Counted from the stretch's first letter, positions 12,655-26,300 are shown. The stretch is 64,000 bases of DNA from Rhynochetos jubatus (GCA_027574665.1 CM050652.1:36413631-36477630), one strand, 5' to 3'. Translations and numbers: made by a program. The notes: generated by a model from the letters alone, not told the origin.

Positions 12655-13040
12655 AAGCTTCATTGCCCATTTTACATAAGAGGAAACTGAGCACTGACAC
12701 TGGTTGTGGCAGCATCAGGAAGCATTTTTGTACCTGTGGCGTTTGAATTCATGGTTTTGTTGCTAGCACAGTTATCAGCAATGTGCATCCAACTACCTGA
12801 CGGAGAAAACGTATCAGGTAGTGAAATGTACAGGCACTCGTTCTTGCTCCTACAATTCCATTTTCACTGCTGAAAATGTCATGAATGCAGAAAGAGGAGC
12901 TGGGCCTCACCTCCATTGAAAATGTACTCCACAAGGTTAATTGCCTTGCCCAAGGAAATCTGTAGAAGAGCCAGGAATAGAACTCGGATTTCCTGGCAGC
13001 CTGCCCTGTGCCTTCAGCTCAAGGCCATCCTCCTCCAGTA
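12655..13040 (+). repeat. MIR-like SINE split by about 240 bp of other DNA
   Basis: The left half, near 12661-12694, reads CATTGCCCATTTTACATAAG and then AGGAAACTGAGCAC. The right half, near 12932-13036, reads AAGGTTAATTGCCTTGCCCA, then GCCAGGAATAGAAC and TTTCCTGG. Together they follow the MIR core order: GAGGAAACTGAG, then GTTAAGTGACTTGCCCAAGG, then a block around GAACCC. The intervening 12695-12931 has no MIR counterpart and looks like a later insertion. The element is on the + strand. MIR remnants are old and sparse in birds. Confidence 0.65.
12792..12822. repeat. Short perfect inverted repeat
   Basis: ACTACCTGA and TCAGGTAGT form 9-bp arms around a 13-nt loop, inside the segment that interrupts the MIR-like element. 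Too short to call an RNA gene. Confidence 0.6.
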
Positions 13041-15817
13041 AACCTTGCTTGGGAACAGGTTGGATGAGGGAGGGAAACACACTTTTCAATTCTATATCCT
13101 AAATCAATACATGGTGTTTACCTGTTTCTGTAAACTCAGGTGTATCGCAGTATCTCCAGTGTATGTCTAGCTGGTAGGCAATGAGGGGTAGGAGTAAGAT
13201 ATTTTAAAAGTGTCTGTTCTTTATGTACAGGGTAGAGTGGAGAGATTTGGGGCCAGAAGGGTTTTGAACCAAACCCAAATATAAGCCTGAAAGATACTTG
13301 ATGCATATTGATGGTATTTTCTCATCTTTGTACCTTAATTGCATATACAAGTCCAATACTGATCCAGTAAATGACAAATGTAGTCATGAAACCAAGGTGC
13401 CTGGTTCCTTGAATGTTTTGAATGTGGTTACTCTGCTTTTCAGGACTAGCTGATCTGAGCCATAGCTGCAGAACAGGGCCATTCCAGCTCACCCCATCCA
13501 GAGGTGGTTTTTCCATTCCCTGTCCTCTTGAGAGGTAATGGTGCTGAGGGAATGAACACCCAGGTGTTAAACTGTGATCCAGGACAGAAGATTTGGTGTC
13601 AAGACTTCTAGGTTTTCTTGTGATTTCTGACTAATGCGCAGAATTATTTAACATAATTTAATTTAATTTTGCTTTGTACTGCAAGCCCCAGTAATACGGT
13701 AGCCTTACAGAAAAGTTACATTTTTTACATTTTTTCTCTGCCAGTGATAGAAAAGGACCGTCGTATAAATGGCAGTCAGTCCCTGTGCAGGTGAATTGAT
13801 GCCTCTCAATTAAGAGTTACAATAATAATTAAAGGGGAGTAATACTTTTGGATTGGTTCTGCATTCTTTACACACCCAAGCAGGTGATGTGGATGCCGAA
13901 GGAATGCAGGGTTGATCCCTTCCTGGAAAGGTTTTGGGGAGGCCACTACTATGATAATTAATATCTGTGGGTGCTTTCAGGTGTTTGAATGAAAGTCATT
14001 ACATGCTTTAAGTGCACGTATTGTTATTTCATCTTCCTTAATCCTGAGACTAAGCCTCACTTCAAATTGCAGTTCAGTATTACTTTTTAGGTACGAGGCT
14101 AGATTTTTAACAAGAAAGTGGACTTTTTTCAGTAAATAGCCGCAAAATATCCTCACCAGGAGGTGGCTTCTGTTCCTGTAGCACACAGCTCCGAGCAAGG
14201 AAAAAAGTATTTTTTTTAATCAACAGTAATGTACTTTATGAGTGTTTTAGTTAGCATGATGCATCCTTGCTCTGCTGTCTTGAATTTATTTTGTGTTAAG
14301 TACCAATTTAAAATAAAAAGGGAGCATAGTTTACAGTAGTGTGTACAAGTGCACCTATTTTTCTATCCTATCTGAAATATTAAGCAGACTGCAAATGAAA
14401 AACAAAATAAAATAGAGGCTCAAGAACCTGAAATTTGAAAATGATGATTTCACAGGCTGTAGAATAATCAGATTGGGATATGCAGATAAGTGGTTTAAAG
14501 ATGCAGTAGCAACACTGCTGCTAAGGAAGATCCCTAAGAGGAAGGGATCTTTTCAGGTCCAAGAGAATCCAGATATTTTCAGTCTTTCCCTGAAATGGGA
14601 AACACTGGTGCCTGGGAAGATGACAGACTGAATGAGAAAGCTGTATGTTGAGGAGCATGTAATCGTGGTGTTGAGGCTGATAATGCTCATAGTGCGCTGT
14701 TTGTTTTGCAATCTTTTGTTACTCCCTGTTAGCAAACGCTAATCAGCCTCGCCATTACTGGGGGCTGTTGATGGGGTATGATTTCCTTCTTTGCAATACA
14801 GCGAGGCAAGGAGGTTTCTTCTCTGTCATTTTGTTGTTGCAGTGATTTCTTTATAGGAAGGAAATCTTTCTGCTGTGCAAGGGCAGCCCACGGGTCACCC
14901 TGAGCTGACAGACAGGACAAGGTGGGTTTGTTTCCTGAACACAGGCATCTCTGGGTTTCACCTCCTTTCTTTCATAGCCTGACATTTGTGGGAAATCCAC
15001 CCAAGCTACGTGCTGCCTCACGATGATTTTAGGAGCCTGTCCTGGAAGGGGACAGATGATACAATCTGCCTGACCAAACTCATTCTTACTTACCCTTTAT
15101 GCAGTCAGTACTGTGAAACAGGTGCCTGAGAAGGGTTGCAGAGAGCGATTCATTCTCCTGGCTCTCCACAAGGCAATCCGTGGAGCTTACATTGAATTAA
15201 CACATCTACCATTTTGCTCTGTGTATGGGGAACCAGAAATGTGTCTCTTCCCCCTCATGCTACTCTGGAGCAATTTGCTTAGCCATCTCATAAGGATGGG
15301 CGCTTTGTGGAGGAGGATTCTAAGTCCATGTTTGGTGTAATAGCCTAATAACTGGAGCACTGAAAGACCCTAAGTATCGCTCAGCCAGGGCTGCACCTGT
15401 GTGCCAAGAGAAGTGATGTGCCATGAGCTGGTCTGGGTGACAGCTTTTTAGACCCAAGGTTGCTATTCAGCAATGCATTTAAAAGTAGTGAGGCCAAAGG
15501 AGAGAGAAGAAAGAAAGAAGAAAACAGGAGTAAGCCAGGCCTGATGCTTTAAGGATCCATGTAAAGATCCCGAGGGCTGATGTAAAATGCAGGCATTGGA
15601 GAACATAGCCTGAACCCCACTTCTGTCCCAGTTTGAGAATGGACCTTAACTAATACCCAAAAGATACTCTTTTCTTGGTTTGTTTTGGTTTTTTGAGTCT
15701 TTTCTCTGCATGGCATTTCAGCTTCAGGAGAAGGGCTGGAGAATGCTGCTCATCCAGGAAAGCGTAGGAGCTGGTGATTAGGTCACCTGTATAGGAGGTG
15801 TGGGTTTAAATCATCAT

Positions 15818-16010
15818 CGTGTTTCCAAACGGGCAGACCCTTTGTGCGCACTCTTGCTCCAAGGCGCTAACACACCTGAAATTGAAATGTTGGGCGTGAG
15901 CGCTGTGAGTGGAGCTGTGCTCTGTCCTGACGCTGCGTAGCTCTGAAGGTTTCTCCAGAGGATGGAGCTGGATTTTGGGTGACTGTCCGTTGAAACTTGA
16001 AATGCAACGA
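15818..16010. other. CpG-enriched patch in intron 3
   Basis: I count ten CpG dinucleotides in about 190 bp, against very few in neighbouring sequence. No repeat signature explains it. It could be a regulatory element or the remnant of a CpG-rich transposon. Confidence 0.4.
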
Positions 16011-17232
16011 ACTGTTAGTAGTGAGGTAAGGCTTGCCACCTTAGGCTAACAATTTTGAGCATGTTCAGCTAATTAAAATTCAGTCTGCAGAGGGTTTTAA
16101 GGTTAAGTAGGAAAATACTGTGCAACTGAGGAACTTACAGAGATAGGCAGTTGCAGAGAATAGATGGATCGAATCCCACCCTAGAGAAATCTCCACACGA
16201 GACATTATTTGTGTGTTTTATAGCGTGCCTGCAAGAATTTTGTAGGCAACAGCTTGCTGTAATCTATTTGTACTTGATTTTAATTCTTTCTCTTACCAGT
16301 TCAAATGGTATTGCCTGATATTGTTGCAAGTATTGTAGAATTTCAGGGGTTTTTTTGCAGTTAATTTATATATCTTTGTGTGTGCTATTTCCATATCAGT
16401 TTTAGGAGGCTAGTAATGCATAATGTATGACTTTATTCTGCTTCTTCTGTTTACTTTTTAAAAATAAACTTGCAATTTTCAGTTTGCTTTATTCTAGTCT
16501 GTCAATCCTGAAAACTGTTGAACTGTGGAATTGCAGGGTCAGACTTTGGCACTACCTATGGTGATCTATGGTAGTTTAGATAATAGTACTCATAAATTAC
16601 ATTTGAAGTAGTGTATTACTTGTGTATCTGTATCAGTGTCAGTGAGAACAGAGCCTGGTCTGCAGAGGTTGGTTTGCTTTGATTAAAAGTGATATACCAG
16701 TAGGGGCAGTCTCTGTTTTGGAGCCTTTAAGATTATCAGTGAATTAGCAAGATTTATGAATTTTACATCTCATCTGTTCAGAGAAACTGCTGCGAGTTTA
16801 AAAAAGTCAGACTAGTAGTTCCTGTATACAGCAGAAATCATGACTTTAGCCAATATATTATCTTAATCCATTGTGACTGTTATATCAGTTATCCCAATAG
16901 ACAGCAACTGGGGCCTTTTACGAGACATAAAAAAAGCATATATGTGAGCTTCACTGTTATGATCTTATCAAAGTTGCATTGTGTTAACATGTTCTTGGGG
17001 TTTCCTTAGTATTCACACAGAACCTATTCATGCTCTGGCTGCTTCTCCTGCATTGTTTCCTGTTGATGATGCTAAACGCCTTGAGAAATCTGCTTGGGGA
17101 CTCTCCTTCCACAGGCAACTGTCTGTTTGGGTCTTGAAAAAACAACTCACATGGCACATTGAAAAAGTACAGACAGTACTTGGATCTCAGTATTAAAAAT
17201 GTAGATGAGACAAGGCTATCTCTGCCATGGCA

Positions 17233-17283
17233 TGCATTCTTGCATTCATTAACATTCATTAACATTCATTAGCATTCATAAAC
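17233..17283. repeat. Tandem 10-bp repeat, about four units
   Basis: AACATTCATT is repeated twice exactly. It is flanked by a TGCATTCATT copy before and an AGCATTCATA copy after. A small minisatellite with period 10. Confidence 0.85.
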
Positions 17284-20200
17284 TATTTGCAGGAGGCAGA
17301 GGTGTATGCAATTTTTAGCGTGCTTCTTTTGCAAACTTCCCATTCAAGTCAGGGATGACCATTCAAGCATGCATGAATTGTTTTGTCAAGCTGTACATGT
17401 ATGTCTGATTGAGATAGGTAGACGGACAAATGGTCTGCCAGTGACACATGGTGCCTCTGGTCAAGTAGATTGAATATGCAGCCAGGAGATGTGTGATAAA
17501 ATCTTAAGGTTGTTGAAGTTGGTGGCCAAACTCCTAATGAAATCAGTTGCCTGGATTTCAGCTTTTCTCCATCTGCCACTAGTGTGATGTATAACTGTGT
17601 CTGCTGGCTATAAGATCTAGAAATTGTACAAATAGCCATATTTGCACAAAGGTCATTTGAGGAAGATCTGTACATGTTCAAGTTAGGCACTAGATGAACA
17701 GAAACCTTACAGTGACTCTCACATGGCAAGAATACTATTTGAATTGATCTGTGAATCTGATAAACTTGTCCTTTATGTCAGTAAGTTCTGAGCAGTCACT
17801 GCATGAGTAACATGTAGGCGAGACTTGTGGAGAGATCCAGACAGAAGATTTTTATTGATGCTTTTTTTAATTATGAAACAATTTGTATGCCACATAAACA
17901 GCATTGCTTCTTAAAATGAGTTTTTCCTTGTTCCATGATTTCAGTGGACTAGTTTGAAAATTGGAATATGAACATGTCTGTACTTTAACCTTCAGCAAAT
18001 TTTTTGAATATGTACAGAGACATGGTTTTGAAAATACCTGAATGATCTTGCTTTTTCTGCATATATAACTTTCATTAAGGATATGCTCAGCTATGGTGAT
18101 AGGTAGATACATATGGAGGGTATATTACTAACTGAAACAAATTCTTTACAAGGCAAGCCTGGGTGAAGTAGTGGCTCTACTGAAGTGAGTTCAATAGCAA
18201 GACTCCAATGGACTTGCTTGTAGTTAGGAGTTTCTCTCCAAATACTTGTAAATGGTGATGTATAAACTGGAAACCCTTTCTTAGTTATCCTAACAAAAAG
18301 CCACTGACTATGGTTTTGAGTAAGGGAAAGAATTTGCCCTTTAATCCGCACCATATCTTGAGGGAGAAGGTTTTGTGCACTGTGTTTTTTGTTTAAAGTA
18401 GATCAAAATTCTTTAGGTAAAGGCAATACCCATTGCACAGAGGGCAACAAGAAGAAATTATGTTATAATTGAAGTTCACGCATGCACACAAAAACGTTAC
18501 AAAATTCTATACTTAATAATAATTTTGCTCCAAGCAGAAGCTACTTCAGCTCTGTCTTTGCTCATTTCAGGAAGTAGAAGGTCTCAGAGCCTCTGCAGGC
18601 AAATCAGATGCCATTGGTTTCCAAGCAAGAGGTTATTAATCCTATCCTTGCAAATCACTAAGAAAGCTATTTAAGGGTGAAGTTAGAGCCGTCATGATCA
18701 TTTTGCTTAATTATGAATCATTGTGGTTAGCTTTGCATGATTAAAATTTCAAATAGTTAATTAAATAATGTCCCAGAGCAAGCTTTGTACATTACAAACC
18801 TCTGTACACCCTTTTTTACATCCCTAAAAGTCATTATCTTGAGTGTGTAATAACTGGGAGACTGAACTTTGTTGATTTTTTTAGCTTCCTTATATTTTGT
18901 TGACTTGTTAGTTTTAATAAAAGGTTTTAGTGGTCTTATAATCAAGCCAGGGGAGGGATTCTGTCCTTCCTTTGCATTTTTGCAATGTGACCATTTCAGA
19001 CACTTTGCACAAGTGCAGAGGCAGGAGTGAACTGTAGCTGCATCCATTCTCAGTTTGTTTGTCTTCTCCAGGTCAACATTTGAATACTTAGCTTGCCCAC
19101 TCTCCTCATTCGGGGCTACATAAATGTCAGGGATAGAAGCATTGAAGAAGTTCTTATTTTGAGTAATTTGAGCATGATAAGGCAGCTGAAAAATTGAAAA
19201 GAGCATTTATTTAATTAAAAAATCTCTGACTGGATTTATTTGGAAGCTATCCAACACAATGAACATCTGGTCCAAGACTAAATATGAGAAATTTCAGGTC
19301 ACCTTTGAGAAAGTCTGACAGCAAGGAGTAGAAGACAGGGAAAAAGCATGAGCATGGAGCTCAAGTCTCTATTAAACTTGGAGCAACAGGGAATTGTCAT
19401 TCCTGGGTTCTTGGGTTGAAGATGACCTCACCAGCTGCCAGCTCAGTTGTCCCCCGTGCGCTGGTAATTAGAGTTTTCAGCGTAGGGTGAGAGCGTGCCT
19501 AAGTTATCCATCTCTTATTTTACCTGGCTGTATGGACTCAGTCATAGCCCCTCTGCCTTTTACAGTCTAGGAAATTGAAAGGAAAAATAATTTTTCCTCT
19601 TTTGGACACGAAAGTGATGGGGAAAGCTCTTTTATTTACAGCAGTTCTGCTCTCTATCTCAAGGCTCAGGGTAGTTGTCTTACGTACTTGGGTTAGCTGC
19701 GGGAAGATATCGTTCACGAGGTTGCATCCTGTCTTCCCTTCTTCCAGTTTTCCCCATCACATTCCTTTTTTGGATCCTATTGCTCAGCCAGATACCGGGG
19801 GATCTTCTAGTAACTGGTTCATTATGGTTATCTTGCTCTATCGAGGAGGGACTAGCCGAACCCCAGAGCCAAAAGCCATGTCAGCATGAGGACAAGGGCA
19901 GAATCATGGGAAGTTTGAAGGCAGTTCAAAATCACTTCATTCCCTTCATATCCTGTCTTAAGCTGAACTTTTGATTTTGCACTTCCAGAGAGTGCGGCAA
20001 AGAATTGGACCCACAGCATATGATTTAAACTGCTGTTGACATCAAACTTGGCCCATGCAGCACGAGCACCAAGGCTGAGTTTGGGTGGCAACACATCAGC
20101 ACCATGAATGACTTATGAATGAAACAGAAATTTTTAAGGGGCATTTTCATACTTGGCTTGAGTGAAGAGTAGAGAATATTATTTATGCAGATGGAAATGT

Positions 20201-21312
20201 CCATGCCTGGTGAGGTGCAGTGTTGTCTTTGCTAATCTCAGATATATTTGTGTTTGAGTGTGGATTTTCTCCTTCGCACAGAGGTTCTCCTTCTAGTCGT
20301 TCTGTCAATGAAGTCATAACCCCACGATTGACATCATAGTCTGTAATCATGGAAACTACTGCAATCTCACAAATTCAGTTTTATAGCAGTCTCTGAATGA
20401 TGGGAAAATGAGCTGTAAGAGAGGAGTTGCTGTTTAAACTCAAATATCTTTGGTAATTATCAGAAATGAAGGAAGTATTAAGACATAGTTCTGCAGGGCC
20501 AAATTGATTCTTGGTGTAGGACTGCTGAAGGCACTTGAGTTACCCCGGGGAGGAACTTACCCCCTGTGTCTGGAATGACTTGATAACAAACATGTGAAGA
20601 GGAAGTGAATTTATGCTCTAGTTTAATATATTGGAAAGTTTTCCCTCGCCTGAAAGTCTTTCTTTATCTCTGAATTTCCTGGCTTTTGTGGATTTATATT
20701 AGATCCTTAATGTTATTTCAATGTATTTTTTCTGGTGTTTGATGTCTTTTGGGTTGTTTTTACTAGGGATATAATATATATATATTTAATAAAAGTAAAA
20801 GCAGTCTTCCATTGAGGAGGTCACAAAGCTTTCATGAGCACTGCATAGCTACCAAGTGCAAGGCGTCTCCTTATTTCATATCAGTGGTTGTTGCTTGTGT
20901 AGCTAAAGCATTTATTTCAATGAGAAGACGCAAATACCCCTTAAAGGTATTTTAGCACCTATTTTCCGAAGTTAAATATTATTGTCATTTTTAGTTCTTT
21001 ACTAAAGAATTACCTCTCCAACTCTATATGCAGGGTGCTCGTAACCTCTTAAAATTAATGATCCACAGTATAAATAGAACATCAATATGTTATGCTTGTC
21101 AAAACCTTGAAAAATAATTATATTGAAGACGTGGAAAGATGGGATAAAAAATTAGGCGCCGTACCTATGTGCAAGTTGCTCACCCTTACTCTTTACCAGA
21201 ATTCCCTATTCTAAGCCTGCTGGGAGGCACAGATTATGTACAAAGGCAAGACATGGGGAGGATGCAGGTGAATGGAGAGTGTCACTTGTGCACTAGCCAA
21301 ACTCTTAACAGA

Positions 21313-21410
21313 ACCAGGACTCAGTTCTCCCTCACTTGCACAGGTCTACTGAGCCCGTGGCATTTCCCCATTTACATAATGGTGTAAAGGGACAAGGGGC
21401 AAAATTCCCA
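21313..21410. repeat. Palindromic MITE-like element, decayed
   Basis: The left end reads ACCAGGACTCAGTTCTCCCT with TCACTTGCAC following. The right half has CATTTACATAATGGTGTAAA and ends near GGGGCAAAATTCCC. This is the layout of the GGGCCAAATTCTG...TTTACACCGGTGTAA family seen better at 60.5 kb. It ends about 25 bp before a CR1 tail. The match is weak, so confidence is limited. Confidence 0.35.
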
Positions 21411-21436
21411 GGAAGCAAGGAAAAATAATTCCATGG

Positions 21437-21625
21437 TGGAAGGGGATGAGCACGGGACATGCTCTGCAGAGAGGCTGAGGAGTTTCCATCCTTAAAGATT
21501 TCCAGATGTCAACCAGAGAAGCCCAGACCAACCTGATCTAACTTTTGATTTAGGAGTCGGCCCAGCTTTGAGCAGGAGGTTGGACAGGTACCTTCTACAC
21601 CAAATTTTTGCTGGTTTTGTGCTAT
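21437..21625 (+). mobile_element. CR1 LINE 3'-end fragment
   Basis: The segment GAGAGGCTGAGGAGTTTCC, ATCCTTAAAGATTTCCA, then TTTGAGCAGGAGGTTGGAC follows the CR1 3' region in order: GAGAGGCTGTGGAGTCTCC, ATCCTTGGAGATATTC, then GAGCAGGGGGGTTGGAC. It is diverged, has an internal indel and lacks the octamer tail. A dead, 5'-truncated retrotransposon copy. Confidence 0.75.
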
Positions 21626-23285
21626 ACCTGTCAATGTACCTGAGCCCGTTGTACCTTAAATCTTTTAAAGACTGACAATGTCACTAGGGTGTGTAAGTTG
21701 ATAATAGGGCTCAATTTTTTTCACAAATTCTTAATTCATCAATTTGGGATGCATCATGCTTAAGGCTTTTCCATTAGGCCTTTATGGAAGTTTTTAGTAA
21801 GATACTAGACTTCATCAATGTGAAGCCCTTCTGGTGCATAAAAAGAGAATAGCACCAGATGGGTTCCTCCACATCAAGAACAGGCCTGTCATAAGCCTGT
21901 CAGCTTTGCTCTGTTTTACCTGGGAGAGGAAAGAGAAAAAGGGTTTGAGAATGGCCAGAGCATGCCAGGGCAGCTCTTCTTGCCAAGCAGCTGAGTATTT
22001 TGTTGTGGAGCTGACCAGCTTTCCTCGTGGTTTTCCTGATTTGCAGTAATGAAATGGTGGATATTTGAGTCTTGACTACTTACAGGTTTTCTTTTGTGTC
22101 AGATCAAGCCTGGAATGAATATTAGAGTTGCCTAAGTTTTACTGAACTCTCCATCATGCTCAGTAGTAAATGAAGGGAAGAGGACAGAGAGCCCCGATTC
22201 TGGAAAGTCTTGGTGAGACCCAAATGGCATTCCAGCACCACGTGTGCTCTTTGCTTCAAAGGGGAAGAGATTTTCCCCCATTATGAAGTAGATTTTTACC
22301 TCTTGCACTGAGAATTTGCTGCTCTTTATCTTAAATCATGAAACAAAGGTGAACGGTGATTTCATCTGCATTTCTGTTGTGTCACCTAGAAGAGCAGAGC
22401 TGGCGAACCAGAATCTAAGCGCCCCATGCTTGTTCTACGAACTGTAAGGGTGGGCTGTTGGGGGAAAGATCTGAGGGCGGCACACAGAGGGATTGGGAAA
22501 CTGGGAGAAACACACAGCAAGGATCTGTGCCTGTAACAGGACCAGCCATAAACATATTAAATGCCTTATGCTATTGTTGTTCCTCTACTGCCCTTGCTGT
22601 TGGGGTATCCCATGCACAGGCAGTGACGGGCTATGCTTCTGTGTCTGCTGTGCACAGGAGGGGAAGCTAGTCATGGCTTCTTGGGAGTCATTACCGGCAT
22701 GGTTAGACACCAAGCTGTGGAGATCCAGGGGCCATCTGGGATGGAGTCAAGGCACGGTTGGCTCTGGGATATCTGTTGGCCACTGCACTCTACGTCTGTA
22801 GAGTGGAAGTGCTCCCACATGCATGGACTGCACATCCGGTACTGGCCATGCAGAGCCACAACCTCCCTCCTCTGCTTTATCCTCACCTGCTACAACTGAT
22901 TGACAGCTTTGTCACCCACCTGCCTCAGGTGGCTGCTGCCAGGGGTCAGTGAGCTGCTGGGAAGGGTCTCCACTCTGTCTGAGTCAGAGCCCGTCGGGCA
23001 AATGCTTCAGCTGCAGGCGAATGCCTGTGCTGCCGCCCTGGCCTCGCAGCTGGCCAGCCTCATCTCTGCTCTGTGACTCCCCGCACCCATGTCCCCTGCC
23101 AAAGTGAGACAGTTCACAAATCTGAGCTTGAGGGGTGGCTTGTGGCAAAGATGCCTGAGCAGCGATTGCTCTGGTGGATGGTCTGCCACGTAGAAGCCAC
23201 GAAGGGTTGGTTTTAGTTAGTTTGATCTGAAGCCCATCAAGAAGCTTATTTTTACCACTATGCCAAACGCATGGTTTTCCATGGG

Positions 23286-23352
23286 AAAAAAATATATCCA
23301 TATATTAGCCACATATATTAGCCATAATTAGTATATTACAGTATATTTTTTT
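23286..23352. repeat. AT-rich block with a perfect 13-bp tandem duplication
   Basis: CATATATTAGCCA occurs twice head-to-tail at 23299-23311 and 23312-23324, followed by further TA-rich sequence and a T run. Confidence 0.8.
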
Positions 23353-26300
23353 TTCTCTGTGGGAAAGGGAAGAGAAGCACAAGGTTCACAGTAGTTTGAA
23401 AGTAAGGTCCTGTGTTCTAGAAGTATCTTATCAAGATGCGATAAATATATTCACAACCAGTAGACTTTGGTAAACATTGCTCCTGGACCAAAAGTCATGA
23501 AGGAAATTCTTTTGTCCCTGGTCTATGACAGTACTGTGTGGACATATGTCATAGATCAGGTCTGGGGGAAAGTTTTGAGTTTGGGTTTTTTTAATTTGTT
23601 TCTGTGAATAGTTGCAGGAAAACAGCCTCATTTTTTAAGAGTGCATCTGCTCAACCTGTTTATTCCCTACTTGCAGTTTTACTAATCCTTTTTTTTGTGT
23701 CATCATAATGATTTCCACAGCAACCGACTGTGAGGTTGCAAACAAAGGATTATGACTTCAGGTGCAGAATGAAGAGACAAACTCTTAAGAAACAGGTTTT
23801 CAGACAAATGACCCTATTAATGAAGAATGAGAGGGGAAGGGAAAAATCCCCAAACAGATGATGTGCAGTACCGACAGAGGTGATTCAAGCTGAACAGTTG
23901 TTAGGATTTCCTGTGAGGTTATAGCATTGTTTGAAGGCAATAAAAATACATGAATCTGCAAGAAATTATTTTTTCACGTCTCTGTTAGAAATGCTGAAGT
24001 TGCTGTTTAAAGCGGCTGTGTTTGTCAGAAAGAAGTTACCTCTTGACTTGTGTGTTGTTTCAAAACAACGCAAACCCCCAAGGTATAACTAGTATTGAAA
24101 AAGGCACTACTGGTTCCTCAAGGACTTTGTTGCAAGTGTGATCCATGTGTAGCCGACCACCATGATGAGTTTCTTGCAAAAGCGTCCTCAGATTGTCAGC
24201 AGCAAACATTTCTGATGAACTTGTTACGTTCACTGTTGGAATGACACAGTGAAGGGATTCTGCCAATCTTACCATTGATGCCAGAAGTTCCCAAATCTTT
24301 GTGATGATGTTTCCTGCTTCCACCTTCACTTTTGGTTTTATGGCTCTTCTTTGACTTTTGCTGCTTAGTGGGGCTTATAAACCTGACTTGAAGGACAAGT
24401 CCTCAAGGTTCAGGAACATCTATCTGCCTTATGTCCTCACCAAGTGGATAGATGTTTAATTCCCCTCCAATACATGGGAGTCATTTATTGTAAACAGGAC
24501 AGGAGATGCAGGACTGAGTCCATAACAACCAAGTAGTTTCTGTGGCCATCCTTTTGTGTTTATATCCATGTCGTCCTCCTCCTTCCTTGGGCAAGTTGCT
24601 GGGAAAGCTTACAAATCACAGAAGCTCTGGGAGGTTGTTTCTTATGCTTCTTTCTGGCTGCTAACAGAGATGGAAGTCTGTCCACGCCCATGCTTTGGTC
24701 CTCGTTTCATGGCTCTGTGCAGAATTTGTAGTCCTGGTTCACCTCAGATATGCAACTGCCACCCTGCAACCATTTCATCTCCCTGTGGTAGTGGTCTTCT
24801 CACCCTACCCTGCCCCTGGGCATCTTTACGAAAAAAGCACCCGGAAAGGGATGTCAGGTTTATGAAGACTTCATTAAATGGGTGGCATATCCTGTGTGGA
24901 CCTTTCCTCTTTCCATGCATTTTCTTCAGCTTCTTCCCATATCAGACTTGAAGTCAGGATTCATAGTTATGGACATGTCAATTAGTAAAGTTGATGAGTT
25001 ATGGTTAGTATTGCCTTATTTAATTGTGTTTGTGTTCTCCAGGCATCTTTGTCTTACTCTCATTTCCCTCTTCTGATAACGACAGGAGGGGTTTCTGTGT
25101 GGGCCAGTAGTTCTAACCCTAAATGCTTTCCAAATTTCCTTTCCCCTTTAGTTTCCCACGGGCGCTATTTCTTCGTTTCTCAGAAATATTTCCCCTGGGA
25201 TTTGTCTCTTTTTTTTCCCTAGCATTTCAAAGTTTGGACAGGGACTCTCTGCTTCCTGGAGTTTTAATAATTACATCCTCTGTGCCTAGCCGTGGCGTGT
25301 TAATGGAGTCATACACACTGGGTTTCATACAGGAATTTTCTGTTTGCAGCTCCTGAGACAGCAGAAAGACTTCTCACACCTGGTATTGAAGTAAGAACAA
25401 AAAATGCACAGGGCTTTTCCTGGGCAGCAGGACTGGCTGGGAGGGGTTGCTGACCCTTGATTTATCTGTCCTGAGGAAATGGCCGGTGTGAATTTGCTCT
25501 TCATTTTGATGAACTGAGAGGAGAAGAGGTAGAGCAGGCCTTCTGGGCGGTGGGACATATGGTGCAGACCATTTTAATCCGACTTCTTGTGTAACCTTTA
25601 CAATTGTTTGTCAAGAGGGTACCTTTTCCTTTTTGAACATCAGGCGTTTTAGTAACTGGCCCCAGGTCAGTTCCTTCAGGTTAAATTAAGGTTGTATAAG
25701 GGTAAATGTCCTAGGCAGAAGTAGCTTTTAGGGTTGTTGCAGTGGTACTGGCATCTTTTCAGAGATGTGGACTATTTTCAGGCTCTGTGGGCAATACACA
25801 GCTAACTAGGGTAGATGTATAGTTGAGGTGATTAACCACTTTCCGTCATTGAGTAATGAGTCAAGTTGCAAGGTGATCAGCCATCCCTTCAGCTGCCTAT
25901 GTGGTCCAAATATAAAGCCATGCCATGAAGAAATGAGACGCCTAGGTGTAAGGTTCTTGTTTGATTCCTCTTCCTGCTGTTGCCTGTCATGTTTTCCTTT
26001 TTCTCACCTTGGGCCAGGTCTTCCAGTGTGCCACAGGTTGCCCTAGGCACCTCTTGCCAGTTCTCTCTTACCTAAGTAAACCTGAGGTATGGGAATGGTG
26101 CTCTTAGAAATATGTACCCTAGTAGGCACTGCTTTCCCTGGGCCTTGTAGATGAAAGAACAAACCCTTCAGCTTTGTGAGGACATTTTCAGATATCAACA
26201 GGTTGTGTCAGCTGAGGTTTTTGCATGCCAGAAAGGACAAAGAGGATAAAAAGGAAACCTGTTGCTTTTATCAGGTACCTAGAAGCCCTATGGCTGTCAG

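Larger units (their letters stand above)
13041..21312. other. Mostly unique intronic sequence
   Basis: No gene recognised. The stretch contains a locally CpG-enriched patch (about 15.82-16.01 kb), a decamer tandem repeat near 17.25 kb, a TA-rich run at 20769-20790 and an AT-rich block at 18690-18770 with several TAATTA-like motifs. A 149-codon - strand frame at 18757-19206 has no domain I recognise. Confidence 0.55.
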
